A stretch of DNA of 46,306 nt from Flavobacterium collinsii (GTDB lineage: Bacteria; Bacteroidota; Bacteroidia; Flavobacteriales; Flavobacteriaceae): assembly GCF_902804485.1 (NCBI RefSeq), contig NZ_CADCST010000108.1:1-46306 (forward strand), in the 5' to 3' direction. Each line of letters opens with the position of its first letter. The first letter of the stretch is position 1. Of this stretch, positions 33,062 through 42,789 are shown piece after piece. Position numbers and translations under genes: made by a program. The notes beneath the pieces were generated by a model, which saw only the letters and a list, made by a program, of their open reading frames with translations, was not told the origin of the DNA and did no database searches.

Positions 33062-34285
33062 ATGGAACATATTAATTTTCTAGCTTTCGCAATGCCTGCT
33101 TTTTTTCTCTTTCTCTTTTTAGAGTACAAGATTGCACAACGTCGAAAGAGACCGGAAATTTTTAATTATGAAAGTTCAGTTTCAAATATTAGCATCGGTA
33201 TTGCAGAGCGTTTGATCAATTTATTTATAGCGGCAAGTTTTTACCAATTGTATTATTTGATTTATGATAACTATCGAATTTTTGACATTCCAAGCAATGT
33301 TTTTGTGTGGATTGCCTTAATTCTTGCGACCGATTTTGTCTGGTATTGGTACCACAGATTGGGACATGAAGTCAATTTTTTCTGGGCAGCACATATTGTG
33401 CATCATCATAGCGAAGAGTTTAATTTTACGGCAGCAGCCAGAATTACAACTTTTCAGGCAGTAATTAGAACAGGATTTTGGTGTGTACTACCATTGCTTG
33501 GTTTTCATCCGTCAATGGTCATTACAATGCTGATTGTACATGGAGCTTATTCTTTTTTTACACATACACAGCTTATAGGTAGAATAAAATGGTTGGAGTA
33601 TGTTTTTGTAACGCCCTCTGTTCATGGTATTCATCATGCTTCTGACGAGAAATATCTGGATAAAAATTATGGTGATATGTTTACCTTTTGGGATCGCCTG
33701 TTCGGGACTTTTCAGGAAGAAGAAGAAAAGCCAAAGTACGGTTTAACACATCCGCTCAAGAGCTATAGCTTTTTGTGGCAGCATTTTCATTATTATTTTG
33801 AAATCTATGAATTGTGGAAGCGCTCAACAGGATTTAAAGCAAAATGGAAAGCGGTCTTTGGTAGTCCCGCGCATATGGATCAGGACATTCGTCCAACTTT
33901 GGAGAAACGTTTTCTGCAGGATAAAGCAAATCCGCATCAGAGACTTAGGTTCAAGAATTATCTCTATATTCAGCTTGGAATCTGTACTTTATTTTTAACG
34001 GTTTTTACATATTATTTTGATTGGTTGTACATACCAGATAAAGTTTTTGTGCTTTCAATTATCCTGGTCACCTTGGTGAATTGTGGTGCATTATTGGAAC
34101 AAAGAAGGTGGATTTATTATCTGGAATACCTGAGAATATTTATGGTAACAACCTACTTTTTATATCAGGAAAATTTACTGTCCTTTTTCTTTATTCCGTT
34201 GGCCATTATGATTTTTGCAGAACAGTTATTCTCGTTAAGCACACATTATCAAAACGTTGTTCTTCAATTGGAACGATCAGAATAA
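33062..34285 (+). CDS. Sterol desaturase/fatty acid hydroxylase family membrane protein
   Basis: The 407-aa membrane protein has the di-iron histidine clusters of the fatty acid hydroxylase superfamily: HRLGH (about 98-102), HIVHHHS (about 111-117) and VHGIHHA (about 194-200). Helices flank the clusters, and a C-terminal membrane part follows. Such enzymes hydroxylate or desaturate lipid substrates. Related flavobacterial proteins are annotated as sterol desaturases, but bacteria of this group do not usually make sterols, so the substrate is probably another lipid. Confidence 0.88.
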   Translation: MEHINFLAFAMPAFFLFLFLEYKIAQRRKRPEIFNYESSVSNISIGIAERLINLFIAASFYQLYYLIYDNYRIFDIPSNVFVWIALILATDFVWYWYHRLGHEVNFFWAAHIVHHHSEEFNFTAAARITTFQAVIRTGFWCVLPLLGFHPSMVITMLIVHGAYSFFTHTQLIGRIKWLEYVFVTPSVHGIHHASDEKYLDKNYGDMFTFWDRLFGTFQEEEEKPKYGLTHPLKSYSFLWQHFHYYFEIYELWKRSTGFKAKWKAVFGSPAHMDQDIRPTLEKRFLQDKANPHQRLRFKNYLYIQLGICTLFLTVFTYYFDWLYIPDKVFVLSIILVTLVNCGALLEQRRWIYYLEYLRIFMVTTYFLYQENLLSFFFIPLAIMIFAEQLFSLSTHYQNVVLQLERSE

Positions 34286-34332
34286 TAAAGTTTTCGTCAG
34301 AGGAGTTTACGGAAGGACTCTTTTTCTGAAAT

Positions 34333-34374
34333 AAAAACAGAGCCTCTAACTACGGTTAAAGGGTCTGTTTTTTT
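34333..34374 (+). terminator. Terminator after the hydroxylase gene
   Basis: AAAACAGAGCC pairs imperfectly with GGGTCTGTTTT around a 15-nt loop, followed by T residues. Confidence 0.65.
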
Positions 34375-34483
34375 GTATGTTGGATGGAGAGAGCAGAGCC
34401 GCAACTTTTTTTCGCGACAGCGTGGAAAAATTTCATTTTTAAATCGGATTGGCTATATTTGAGAGTAAATTCTCAAATACAAT

Positions 34484-35653
34484 ATGGATAAGAAATTAAA
34501 GCAATTCTTCGTAAAGTCACTTGTAGTGCTGTTGTTGATTCATTTAGGTTATTTTTTATATGGTTTTTTTAAGTTTGAAGGTCTTGCCGCTATCAATACT
34601 TACTTTGAATTTTACAGATTCAAATTTTATGATGACGTTTCAATTTCCCATTTTTTTATCAGTGGTTTATTTTTATTTTTCTTCCTGATTTTTTTAGTTA
34701 AAAAACATTCGCGAAAGGACTATGCTTTTGCCAACTTGCTAAAAATTGGTTTCCTATTGCTGTTGATTTGTTTTTTGAGTTTTTCCTTTTTTATCAGTTA
34801 CAGTTTTGGATTGAATGCCAAATTACGAAGTGAATTGTCAGAGCATAAATTCAACAAAGACAAAACGCTATTGAATGTTTTGAATCCGTTTTTATATAAT
34901 TATACCTCGTACAGTTCTGAGAAATTGTTTAATCCGATTCATATTTTATATCCAAAACCATATCCGGTGATGGAGGAAGTGGATAGTGTTTTGATCTCAA
35001 ATGGGTATTACAATACACAAAGCAGGTATTATAGTATCGACACTTTAAAAGTGCTGACCAAAGATTTTGATAAAGCTTCGACAGTGACCAATGGAGTTCT
35101 GGATGAATTAGGTTTTGATAAAAAAGAACTTAACGGGAGAATTATAGCCAAAAACACCATTAACGACAGTATTGAAATTATCTTTAAAGGCCAAGAAGTG
35201 CGCCCTCAGTACGATGAAAGCATTTGCATTTTTCTCAAAAACAAGTCGCTTTTTAAGCCTGTAGTAGGAGTTACACCTGAAAAACAACAGTTTGATGCTG
35301 CGGTTAAACGGTATAAGCTGTTGTACAAATACGGGAAAGATTCGTTACAGATAAATTTTCAAAAATTAGATACACTTCTGAAAAAGTATAACATCGAAAG
35401 TAATATTGTTCCGAAGCAGCTTACTGCAGATGCTTTTTATTTTAGAGACCATAAAGATGTGGTGCTGAATGCGATTCGAAACAATTTTGACCGAAAAGCA
35501 TTAACGGAGAAATTTTTAACCCTCGAAAGGCTGTTTTATGAACCCAATTATCTGCATCCGTCAATTATAGCGATCTTTTTTGGTGTGATTGTATCGGTTT
35601 GGCTTTTTCTCTTTTTAGTTTACATTTTATTTAATGGGAAAAGAAAGAGCTGA
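34484..35653 (+). CDS. Membrane protein of unknown function (389 aa)
   Basis: Three transmembrane helices are visible in the first 115 residues (about 10-30, 57-75, 86-108) and one near the C-terminus (about 360-383). The region between is a soluble domain of about 240 residues, probably on one side of the membrane, rich in Lys and Asp. No known domain is recognised. It begins 55 bp after a candidate terminator and stands alone; the following gene is convergent. Confidence 0.75.
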   Translation: MDKKLKQFFVKSLVVLLLIHLGYFLYGFFKFEGLAAINTYFEFYRFKFYDDVSISHFFISGLFLFFFLIFLVKKHSRKDYAFANLLKIGFLLLLICFLSFSFFISYSFGLNAKLRSELSEHKFNKDKTLLNVLNPFLYNYTSYSSEKLFNPIHILYPKPYPVMEEVDSVLISNGYYNTQSRYYSIDTLKVLTKDFDKASTVTNGVLDELGFDKKELNGRIIAKNTINDSIEIIFKGQEVRPQYDESICIFLKNKSLFKPVVGVTPEKQQFDAAVKRYKLLYKYGKDSLQINFQKLDTLLKKYNIESNIVPKQLTADAFYFRDHKDVVLNAIRNNFDRKALTEKFLTLERLFYEPNYLHPSIIAIFFGVIVSVWLFLFLVYILFNGKRKS

Positions 35654-35712
35654 GTTGTGTTGGCGCCTTAAGTCAGGTGAATGAGAGCAGTTAATTTTGA
35701 TGAATTGCTTTT

Positions 35713-36147
35713 TTATACCCTGTTGTAATCGGCTCTCCAGTGTACGATGGCTTTTTTAATAGCGTCTCCGCTGAGGTTGTTTTTAAGGGCATCCTGAAGC
35801 AGAGGCAGAATTTCGTTATCGGGAGCAAATCTTAACGCAAAGATCTGATCGTCGGTTAGCTTGTATTCAAATTCTTCAAGTCTTTTTCCGGTCAGTGTAA
35901 AATAGCGATAGCGAAGTTCCAACCGTACAATTCGGTTTTGAAGCGTTAGAGCATAATGCTGGCGCAGCATATAAGCAAGACAGAATAAAAACACGAAACA
36001 TGCACTTATAAAAGACCAAATAAGTGTATTTTCGGTGGTGAAAGCAAGATAAATACTGCTTCCTAAAAATAAGACTAAAACCGGATAATAAACAAAATGA
36101 TGTGGAGTATAAAACCGGATATGATTGTAATAGGTTTGAATTTTCAT
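35713..36147 (-). CDS. DUF6526-family membrane protein
   Basis: The 144-aa protein begins MKIQTYYNHIRFYTPHHFVYYP and matches the flavobacterial family called DUF6526 in layout: two transmembrane helices (about 21-38 and 43-62), then a cytoplasmic domain (RLEEFEYKLTDDQIFALRFAPD). The function of the family is unknown. Confidence 0.8.
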   Translation of the reverse strand: MKIQTYYNHIRFYTPHHFVYYPVLVLFLGSSIYLAFTTENTLIWSFISACFVFLFCLAYMLRQHYALTLQNRIVRLELRYRYFTLTGKRLEEFEYKLTDDQIFALRFAPDNEILPLLQDALKNNLSGDAIKKAIVHWRADYNRV

Positions 36148-36296
36148 AATGATATCGTTTTGGTTTTGAATGATATAACAAAGCTACCCTAAAATAGCAT
36201 AACTTTTTTCAAAAAAATGACTAAGCAACAGATGTTTCTGCTATAATTTAGACCTGAGAAGGTTTTAGAGGTTTTCGATACTTTTAATTAAGTACT

Positions 36297-36812
36297 TTAA
36301 TAGGTGTGAAGCCTGTCCGGATTATGGCGTTGTGAGCCAAGGGCAAATCTCCATTCTTCCAATTTAGACTGATAGGTTTTACCTGCATTTGCTGGGCTTG
36401 TAGATGGTAATGTGATGAGTTGGTAAGCTTTTTTCAGGGGAACATATTTTTTGAAAAATGCCGCCGCTTTTTGTCCGTTAAAAAGAATAGTGGTGATCTT
36501 GGGATGCTGTTGTAAAAACGTTTCAAAATCATTTGCCGTTTCATTTTTTATTGCGCTATCCAGACTTCCCACTCTTTCGCAATGCTGTAAAACATCCCAT
36601 ACGGCAATATTATTTTTTTGCAGCAACGCTTTTCTGATTTCATAATCGTTCGAGAAATCCTCTTTCAAAATGGCAAACATAAATTTCCAGAAATTGTTCT
36701 GATTATGTCCGTAATACTGGTTCAGTTCCAGTGATTTTGTTCCGGGCATTGTCCCTAAAATCAAAATAGTAGCCTCTTTGTCGGATAAAGGAGAGAATGA
36801 AAAACTTTTCAT
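36297..36812 (-). CDS. Hypoxanthine/uracil-DNA glycosylase (UDG family 6-like)
   Basis: The 171-aa protein matches the DNA-deoxyinosine glycosylase group of the uracil-DNA glycosylase superfamily. Motif 1 is ILGTMPGTKSLELNQYYGHNQNNFWK (about 18-43, GTMPG); motif 2 is LPSTSPANAGK (about 138-148). This enzyme removes deaminated adenine (hypoxanthine) from DNA. It has the usual length, and no defects are visible. Confidence 0.85.
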   Translation of the reverse strand: MKSFSFSPLSDKEATILILGTMPGTKSLELNQYYGHNQNNFWKFMFAILKEDFSNDYEIRKALLQKNNIAVWDVLQHCERVGSLDSAIKNETANDFETFLQQHPKITTILFNGQKAAAFFKKYVPLKKAYQLITLPSTSPANAGKTYQSKLEEWRFALGSQRHNPDRLHTY

Positions 36813-36950
36813 GAATAGTGCGTTTGTGCTGTAGTAAAGTAAAGACTTTAAACGTTAATTTTAAAGCATTTCATTAAAACTTTGTGAGGAAAGTAACGTT
36901 TGCTTTATTTGTGTTCAGCTTCGAATAGTGAGCCTTCAGCATGCAACAAA

Positions 36951-36990
36951 AAAACTTTGCCACTCTGAACCTTTGCTACTTTGCCCCTCA
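36951..36990 (-). repeat. Dispersed intergenic repeat, copy 2
   Basis: The minus strand repeats the 40-bp sequence of 26050-26089 with few changes. It lies just past the stop of the FAD oxidoreductase gene. Confidence 0.75.
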
Positions 36991-36998
36991 AAAAAAAG

Positions 36999-38198
36999 TT
37001 ATCTCCCAAACCTATAATAATCTAAATCCTGATTTTTGGTATTGTTAATCGAGTCCAGGATCGAGTTCATACCAATGACGCTAAAAGTAATTCCGTTTCC
37101 ACCAAACCCCAGCACATAATGTTCATTTTTATGGGGATCGGGTTTCCCAAAATAGGGAAGACCGTCTTTTGTTTCTCCAAAAGTTCCGGCCCAGGAATAA
37201 TCAATTTTAAAATCAATATCCGGAAATTTTCGCTGGAACTTCTTCAATAAAAACTGCTCTTTTTGGGGTAATAATTTATCGCGTTTTACTGGGTCTTTAA
37301 ACTCTTCATCACCACCACCCATAATGATCCGATTGTCTGATGTGGCTCTAAAATAAAGATAAGGAGAGGAGGTATCCCAAAAAATAGCATTCTTGAATGC
37401 TAACGGGAGAACAGGTAGGCTTTCGGATGCAATGACATAGGTACTTTTAAGGTCTACCACTTTTTCTTTAAGGGTTTCGGTACTTTCGTAACCGCTGCAA
37501 TGTATGATGTGATCTGCGGTAATGCTGTAGTTGTTTTCGGTACTAGCGATCAGTTTCCCGTTTTGTTTTTCTATAGAAATGATGTTGGTTCTGTCCAGGA
37601 TTTCCATACCTTTTTTTTGACAGTAGATTAGCAAATCATTGGCGAGTTTAAAAGGATCCATCACTGCTGCAGTTTTAGATTCGATCGCTGCGAGGGCATT
37701 TAAACCCAGTTTTTCGAGATCCCATTTTTCCAGCCAGTTTACGTCAAATCCATGTTCTTTTCGGGTATTGAATTCAGCTTTTAGGAAGGGGAGATCTTTT
37801 TTTAAAGAGCAATAATAAATGCTTTTTTTGAATTCAAACTGACAGTCGCTTTTTATGGCATCAATTATCGTTCGGAGATCAAAAATTGCTTTTTTACCGT
37901 TTCTGTAGCTGTCAAGAGCACAGTTTAATCCTCTCATTTCGATGAGTTCGTGTAAGGAAACATCAATTTCATATTGCAGTAAGGCCGTACTAGCAGCGGT
38001 ACTTCCGTTGCAAATATCACGACGGTCGACGAGTATAATTTTTTTTCCTTCGGTGATTAATTTGTAAGCGATCAGAGCACCGGTTATTCCGCCGCCAATG
38101 ATTAAAATTGTTTTGTTTTTGTCGGTATCAATAGAAGGATAGCTGTTTTCCATGGCATTCCTGAGAAGCCAGAAAGTTTCGGTCGATCGTAGTTTCAT
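36999..38198 (-). CDS. FAD-dependent oxidoreductase (DAO family)
   Basis: The 399-aa protein has an N-terminal FAD-binding Rossmann motif GGGITG (about 35-40) followed by VDRRDICNGSTAAST, and a C-terminal GFGGNGITFSVIG segment that closes the FAD site. The family includes glycine oxidase and related amine-oxidising enzymes. The substrate cannot be read. Its start overlaps the end of the permease-like gene by 4 bp, so the two are co-transcribed. Confidence 0.87.
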   Translation of the reverse strand: MKLRSTETFWLLRNAMENSYPSIDTDKNKTILIIGGGITGALIAYKLITEGKKIILVDRRDICNGSTAASTALLQYEIDVSLHELIEMRGLNCALDSYRNGKKAIFDLRTIIDAIKSDCQFEFKKSIYYCSLKKDLPFLKAEFNTRKEHGFDVNWLEKWDLEKLGLNALAAIESKTAAVMDPFKLANDLLIYCQKKGMEILDRTNIISIEKQNGKLIASTENNYSITADHIIHCSGYESTETLKEKVVDLKSTYVIASESLPVLPLAFKNAIFWDTSSPYLYFRATSDNRIIMGGGDEEFKDPVKRDKLLPQKEQFLLKKFQRKFPDIDFKIDYSWAGTFGETKDGLPYFGKPDPHKNEHYVLGFGGNGITFSVIGMNSILDSINNTKNQDLDYYRFGR

Positions 38199-38683
38199 TT
38201 TTTAGTGCTATTTGGGGTACTGGGTTTTGTTTTGGTCTTGTCTTTGCGTTGGTGTTGCTCATGTGCTTCTGCAATCGAGTGTGAGTTTCTGATGCTCTTG
38301 TCTTTTTTAGCAAGCGCACTAAGATGTTGGTAGTATTTCTGCACAATAATCATTTCTTCTTCCGTCATACTTTCGATATCTACCAGACTGTTGCTTGAAT
38401 ACTCGTTGGAAGCAACCAGTTCGTTTAGCTTTAGCTGAATGGCGAGTGAATCTTTATTTTGCGCTTTCTGAATTAGAAAAACCATCAGAAAAGTAATAAT
38501 CGTAGTTCCGGTGTTGATGACCAATTGCCAGGTTTCCGAGTAACCGAAAAAAGGTCCTGAAATCGCCCAGACTACTACAATCAAAAAGGCGCTGATAAAA
38601 GCGGGAGTACTTCCTGCCGCTTTGGAAACATGGCTGGCAAATTTTTCAAAGGCACTGCTTTTATTTTGCTTTTTCGTTTTCAT
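38195..38683 (-). CDS. Low-affinity iron permease-family protein
   Basis: The 162-aa protein has two transmembrane helices (about 25-48 and 58-78) in the arrangement of the Fe_permease family, including WAISGPFFGYSETWQLVINT and an FLIQKAQNKDSLAIQLKLNEL segment. The C-terminus is charged and lysine-rich. Iron transport by bacterial members is not proven. It lies between the MlaD-like gene (upstream) and the FAD oxidoreductase. Confidence 0.85.
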   Translation of the reverse strand: MKTKKQNKSSAFEKFASHVSKAAGSTPAFISAFLIVVVWAISGPFFGYSETWQLVINTGTTIITFLMVFLIQKAQNKDSLAIQLKLNELVASNEYSSNSLVDIESMTEEEMIIVQKYYQHLSALAKKDKSIRNSHSIAEAHEQHQRKDKTKTKPSTPNSTKK

Positions 38684-38694
38684 TGGAGTTTTAT

Positions 38695-39510
38695 TTATGT
38701 TTTATCTGCTTTTTTAGCGTCTTCTTCTTTTTGTTTTTCTTGCTTTTGTTTCTCCCCTTTAGCTTTTTCTTCTTTCTCTTTGTTGGCTTTTTCCTGTTGT
38801 TCTTCTTTTTTCTCTTTGGCTTCCTCTTTCTGTTTTTCCTTTTCTTTCTCTTTTTTTCTAAAGTATCCTCTTAGTAGGAAATTGCTTTTTGCGGCTTCCA
38901 TGTTATCGCTAAAACCTTTCGTACCGCTTTCCAGATTAGAAAGGGTATTTGAGACACTATTGGCCATTTTATCATCGCGGACTAATCTTGCCAAAGCACC
39001 GTTTCCGTTGTTCATGCTATGACTGAAAATGGCAAGTTCGTTGGATATAACACCTACATTGTCGACGCTTTTTTTGACACTTTTCATGATGTCCTGCATT
39101 TCAATTCCGTCGATTGAAGCAATAGCACCATTGTTTTCAATAGCTTTTTGTGACTTTACACCGGGAGAAATAGTCAGGACTTTGTCGCCCATTAAACCGT
39201 CCGAACCAATACTGGCGCGGGCATCTGTTTTGATGAATTCCCGAACATCGTCTTTAATGACCATCGAAACCACCACAGACGAGTCGTTAATCAGTCTGAT
39301 TTCTTCGACAGTACCGATATTAATTCCCGAAAAGCGAACATTGTTGCCCACTTCTAAGCCGCTCACGGTTTTAAATCGGGAGCTAATGTGAAAGGTGGAG
39401 CCAAAAAGATTTTTTTGTTTCCCTATAAAGTAAATGGCCATTATAAAAAGCAGCAATCCAATTGCTACAAACATTCCTAATTTCCAGGTATATCCAGATT
39501 GTTTATCCAT
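38695..39510 (-). CDS. mlaD: MlaD-like MCE-domain lipid-transport protein
   Basis: The 271-aa protein has one N-terminal transmembrane anchor (LGMFVAIGLLLFIMAIYFIG) and an MCE domain (FKTVSGLEVGNNVRFSGINIGTVEEI), followed by a helical region. The last 55 residues consist almost only of Lys, Glu, Gln and Ala, a highly charged helix or disordered tail. MCE proteins form hexamers that carry phospholipids between inner and outer membranes. It is the last gene of the Mla-type operon. Confidence 0.88.
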   Translation of the reverse strand: MDKQSGYTWKLGMFVAIGLLLFIMAIYFIGKQKNLFGSTFHISSRFKTVSGLEVGNNVRFSGINIGTVEEIRLINDSSVVVSMVIKDDVREFIKTDARASIGSDGLMGDKVLTISPGVKSQKAIENNGAIASIDGIEMQDIMKSVKKSVDNVGVISNELAIFSHSMNNGNGALARLVRDDKMANSVSNTLSNLESGTKGFSDNMEAAKSNFLLRGYFRKKEKEKEKQKEEAKEKKEEQQEKANKEKEEKAKGEKQKQEKQKEEDAKKADKT

Positions 39511-39532
39511 GATTTCTACTATTTATTTTGTG

Positions 39533-40312
39533 TTATTCAAAAAATGAGCGCACCCATTCGTCTTCGTCTTTTTCCAGTTCTTCATAAGTTCCTTCGGCAT
39601 GTATGATGCCATCTTTCAAAACCATAATCCGGTCGGCGGTAAGTTTTGCACAGGCCATATCGTGGGTAATAATGATCGAGGTCGTTTTGCGTTTGTGTTT
39701 GATGTCCAGAATTAATTCGCTTATTTCACGTGAGGTAATGGTATCTAATCCGGTTGTGGGTTCGTCGTATAAAATGATTTCCGGTTTTAAGATTAAGGTT
39801 CTGGCCAAGCCGATTCTTTTTTGCATTCCACCCGATAATTCAGATGGCATTTTATCGATGGCATCACTCAGACCTACGTTATCCAGAGCCTCTATGACTT
39901 CATGCTCCACTTCTTCGGGTGTTAAATCTCTTTTGTGTTTTTGTAAAGTGAAAGCCAGATTTTCACGTACCGACATAGAATCGTATAAAGCTCCACTTTG
40001 AAATAAAAAACCAATTCGGACTCTAATTTTATTTAGTTCCGGTTTTGTGAGGTTCAGCACATTTTCGTCAAACACTTTTATTTCGCCCTGATCTGGAGTT
40101 ATTAGCCCCACTATGCATTTTATGGTGACTGATTTTCCGGAGCCGGAGCGTCCAAGAATCACTAAATCTTCTCCTTTATTCACCGTTAGATTTATACCTT
40201 GCAAAACGGTATTATCTGTGCCAAAAGTCTTGTGTAAATCCTTGATCTCAATGATCGGAGTTTTGCTTTTTACTTTTGTTGCAGTGGCTTTATTTTCTTT
40301 TTCTTTAATCAT
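39533..40312 (-). CDS. mlaF: MlaF-like ABC transporter ATP-binding protein
   Basis: The 259-aa protein is a standard ABC ATPase. Walker A is GRSGSGKS, the signature is LSGGMQKR, Walker B is IILYDEPTTGLD, and the H-loop His is in IITHDMA. GGMQKR and the following ARTLILKPE pattern are characteristic of MlaF. It is 2 bp downstream of the permease gene and 22 bp upstream of the MCE gene. Confidence 0.92.
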   Translation of the reverse strand: MIKEKENKATATKVKSKTPIIEIKDLHKTFGTDNTVLQGINLTVNKGEDLVILGRSGSGKSVTIKCIVGLITPDQGEIKVFDENVLNLTKPELNKIRVRIGFLFQSGALYDSMSVRENLAFTLQKHKRDLTPEEVEHEVIEALDNVGLSDAIDKMPSELSGGMQKRIGLARTLILKPEIILYDEPTTGLDTITSREISELILDIKHKRKTTSIIITHDMACAKLTADRIMVLKDGIIHAEGTYEELEKDEDEWVRSFFE

Positions 40313-40314
40313 CT

Positions 40315-41073
40315 TTAAAAGAATAAATCGGTTATTTGAACGGCAACCATATCCAGAATAAAAATGGTCAAAGAGGCCGTTACAACTGCTGAATTTGCTG
40401 CTTTGCCCACGCTCTCAGTTCCGTTAGAGGCATTAAATCCTTTAAAACATCCAATCATTCCGATAAAAAATCCGAAGAAGAACGTTTTAATTGTGGCGGG
40501 AATGAGGTCTAAATATTCCAATGACTGTAAAATTTGAGTCAGATAGCGATAAAAATTAACATCACCATGAATATTGATTCCAACGAAACCACCAAGTATC
40601 CCTACCACATCTGCGAAAATGACTAAGATGGGAACCATTAGTGTGCAGGCTAAAATTCGGGTCACAACCAGATAGTTGTATGGATTAATGGCAGAAACTT
40701 CCATCGCGTCAATCTGCTCTGTGACTTTCATTGAGCCTAGTTCGGCACCAATTCCTGAGGAGATTTTTCCGGCGCAGATCAAAGCAGTAATTACAGGAGC
40801 AATTTCTCTTATTAGCGAAAGAGCTACCATTCCGGGTAACCATGATTCGGCCCCAAAATTAACCAGGGTTGGACGTGATTGCAGCGTGAGGACCAGCCCC
40901 ATAATAAAACCGGTTATGGCCACCAAAGGCAATGATTTATAGCCAATGGCATAACATTGCTTGATAAACTCTCTGGCCTCATAAGGAGGAACAAAAACCT
41001 CCTTAAAAAACTGCTTTGCAAACAAAGTTGCATTTCCTATTTCGGTGAATGTATTTTTTAAAGTGAGAATCAA
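40315..41073 (-). CDS. mlaE: MlaE-like ABC transporter permease
   Basis: The 252-aa membrane protein has about six transmembrane segments and the MlaE hallmark region LREIAPVITALICAGKISSGIGAELGSMKVTEQIDAM. Together with MlaF and MlaD it would form the inner-membrane complex that handles outer-membrane phospholipid asymmetry. It is the first gene of the operon; no clear promoter consensus was seen in the 41074-41269 gap. Confidence 0.93.
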   Translation of the reverse strand: MILTLKNTFTEIGNATLFAKQFFKEVFVPPYEAREFIKQCYAIGYKSLPLVAITGFIMGLVLTLQSRPTLVNFGAESWLPGMVALSLIREIAPVITALICAGKISSGIGAELGSMKVTEQIDAMEVSAINPYNYLVVTRILACTLMVPILVIFADVVGILGGFVGINIHGDVNFYRYLTQILQSLEYLDLIPATIKTFFFGFFIGMIGCFKGFNASNGTESVGKAANSAVVTASLTIFILDMVAVQITDLFF

Positions 41074-41268
41074 AATGTTATGTTTTAAGAATTAAATCAA
41101 AAATCAGGTGATACAAATTTTTAAAAGGCTGATTTCCTTTTTAGTATCAAAGTTTAAAGTTACCGGATTACTGAAGTATAAATCTTACACAACTTTTTTG
41201 GAAGTTTATATAATTAACATTGTATGAGGGAAATAAAAGTAGAAAAGTTACGTTAGGGGGATAAAACA

Positions 41269-41300
41269 AAAAAATCCCTTTGTGTAAAAAGGGATTTTTG
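41269..41300 (-). terminator. Bidirectional terminator between Mla operon and next gene
   Basis: AAAAATCCCTTT pairs with AAAGGGATTTTT around a short loop. On the minus strand it follows the gene at 41325 with a T-run. Confidence 0.88.
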
Positions 41301-41324
41301 ACGTTTTGAGTTTCAGGTTCATCA

Positions 41325-41798
41325 TTAGGACTGTGTCTGAAAACTATAATATTTTCGGGTTATAAATGCGATGGGAAGTCCGATACAGAACATCAGGATC
41401 AACATGGATAAGAATAACGGGAAATCTAAGTGTTTTTCGGGAAGCACCGGAAAGGCGATAGGCAGCACAATTAAATTCATAATGATCCAGACGAATATTC
41501 CATAGAGGAATCCGGAAACAACTGCGCTTTTTTTGAGAAAGGGCAGATATGGATAAATGATAAAATAAAACCAGGCGAAGCTTAGTGCAATTAAGTAATG
41601 GAATCCAAGACCGAAGAGGGCCATTATCGAGCCTCCACTGTAGGCTTCTTTTTTAAAAATGCCGCTTGCTATGGATTGCAGCAGTTTTATTGCAGTGGTT
41701 TTTTGAAGTATAAAAGCATAAACTGTAATTGCTGCCGTCACGTCCAATGTTCCGGCAACGAGCCAGGCGGTTAAAATGGTTTTGGTTTTGGATTTCAT
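41325..41798 (-). CDS. Four-helix membrane protein of unknown function
   Basis: The 157-aa protein has four hydrophobic segments (about 10-30, 57-80, 90-112, 130-147), with a conserved-looking AGTLDVTAAITVYAF start. I recognise no catalytic motif. Its start is 4 bp from the end of the DinB-like gene, so the two are one transcript. Confidence 0.7.
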   Translation of the reverse strand: MKSKTKTILTAWLVAGTLDVTAAITVYAFILQKTTAIKLLQSIASGIFKKEAYSGGSIMALFGLGFHYLIALSFAWFYFIIYPYLPFLKKSAVVSGFLYGIFVWIIMNLIVLPIAFPVLPEKHLDFPLFLSMLILMFCIGLPIAFITRKYYSFQTQS

Positions 41799-41801
41799 AG
41801 G

Positions 41802-42308
41802 TTAGTTTTTTACAACATTATAAATATTCTTCAATTGATTTAAATGTCTTTTGGCATGCACGTTACAAAAAATTAGTAATTCGTAGATCGTTAAATTTCC
41901 AATACCCGGTATTTCAAAACCCATACAGGTAAGTGTTAAATCATAATTTTCGGCAATATCCTGCATTTCTTTTTCAATTCTTTGAAGACTTGAAATCAGC
42001 TCGGTTTTATCATATTCGCGGTTTTCCGGATATATAAAATCAGGTGAGTTGTACTTCGTACTGAAATCGAGAAATATCCCTTGAAGCGCAGGAATTTTTT
42101 CATCATAGTTTGCAGCTAGTTTTTGGGTATTAGCCTCGCAAACCTGATGCAGCCCAGATGTTGCTTTTATAATATGGCGGGCAACCTGTCCGGCTGTCCA
42201 GCTACCTTCAAAGGGTATTTGATTGACTTCGCTTTGTGTAAAAAGAGAAACAGTGTCGGAAAATTGCCCGAAAGTAGTGGTGATGTCTTGTTTTAATTCT
42301 GTTTTCAT
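41802..42308 (-). CDS. DinB-family protein
   Basis: The 168-aa helical protein matches the DinB/YfiT four-helix bundle. It has GSWTAGQVARHIIKA (about 35-49), with the first metal-binding His, and CNVHAKRHLNQL (about 149-160), with the later His pair. Most family members bind a divalent metal and act as thiol-dependent transferases or are uncharacterised. It lies 12 bp past the VOC-domain gene. Confidence 0.82.
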   Translation of the reverse strand: MKTELKQDITTTFGQFSDTVSLFTQSEVNQIPFEGSWTAGQVARHIIKATSGLHQVCEANTQKLAANYDEKIPALQGIFLDFSTKYNSPDFIYPENREYDKTELISSLQRIEKEMQDIAENYDLTLTCMGFEIPGIGNLTIYELLIFCNVHAKRHLNQLKNIYNVVKN

Positions 42309-42320
42309 AATTTTTTTGTT

Positions 42321-42698
42321 TTATGCTATTATAGAAGTGATCCACCAGACATTGCCAAACGGGTCAGTAACACCACAGGTTCTTCCATACTCTTTATTAC
42401 TGACTCCCATTACGCTCGTGGCACCATTTTCTAATGCTTTTTTATAAGTTTCATCGACATTCGGGACATAGACAAATAGGTTGGCGGTTTGTCTGGACCA
42501 GTCTTCAACTACGTCTGTAACCATAATAGTACTTCCTGTTATGATAATTTCGGCATGCATAACCGTTCCGTCTTCGCGTAGTACATGATCGGAAGAAGTT
42601 GTTGCATCAAAGACTTTTTGGGTAAATTCTATAAATTGTGATGCGCCATTTAAAATTAAATAAGGCATGATGGTCTGATGTCCGGCCGGTAGATTCAT
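42321..42698 (-). CDS. VOC/glyoxalase-fold protein (PhnB-like)
   Basis: The 125-aa protein is a single vicinal-oxygen-chelate domain. MPYLILNGASQFIEFTQKVF is the usual N-terminal strand-helix pattern of PhnB-like proteins; HAEIIITGSTIMVTD and YGRTCGVTDPFGNVWWI are typical later parts. Substrate unknown. It heads a three-gene cluster with the DinB and membrane proteins. Confidence 0.85.
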   Translation of the reverse strand: MNLPAGHQTIMPYLILNGASQFIEFTQKVFDATTSSDHVLREDGTVMHAEIIITGSTIMVTDVVEDWSRQTANLFVYVPNVDETYKKALENGATSVMGVSNKEYGRTCGVTDPFGNVWWITSIIA

Positions 42699-42789
42699 TT
42701 GGTAAGATTTGAAGGTTGATAGTGTTTCAAATTTACAAATTTTATTTTCAAAACTTTATAAATCAGTTGTTTGTGGGGTTTTTTTTAAT

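Noticed and set aside
38630..39022. Plus-strand ORF rich in Phe, Ser and Leu opposite the MlaD-like gene
   Set aside because: It is the antisense of the Lys/Glu-rich tail and has no coding features.
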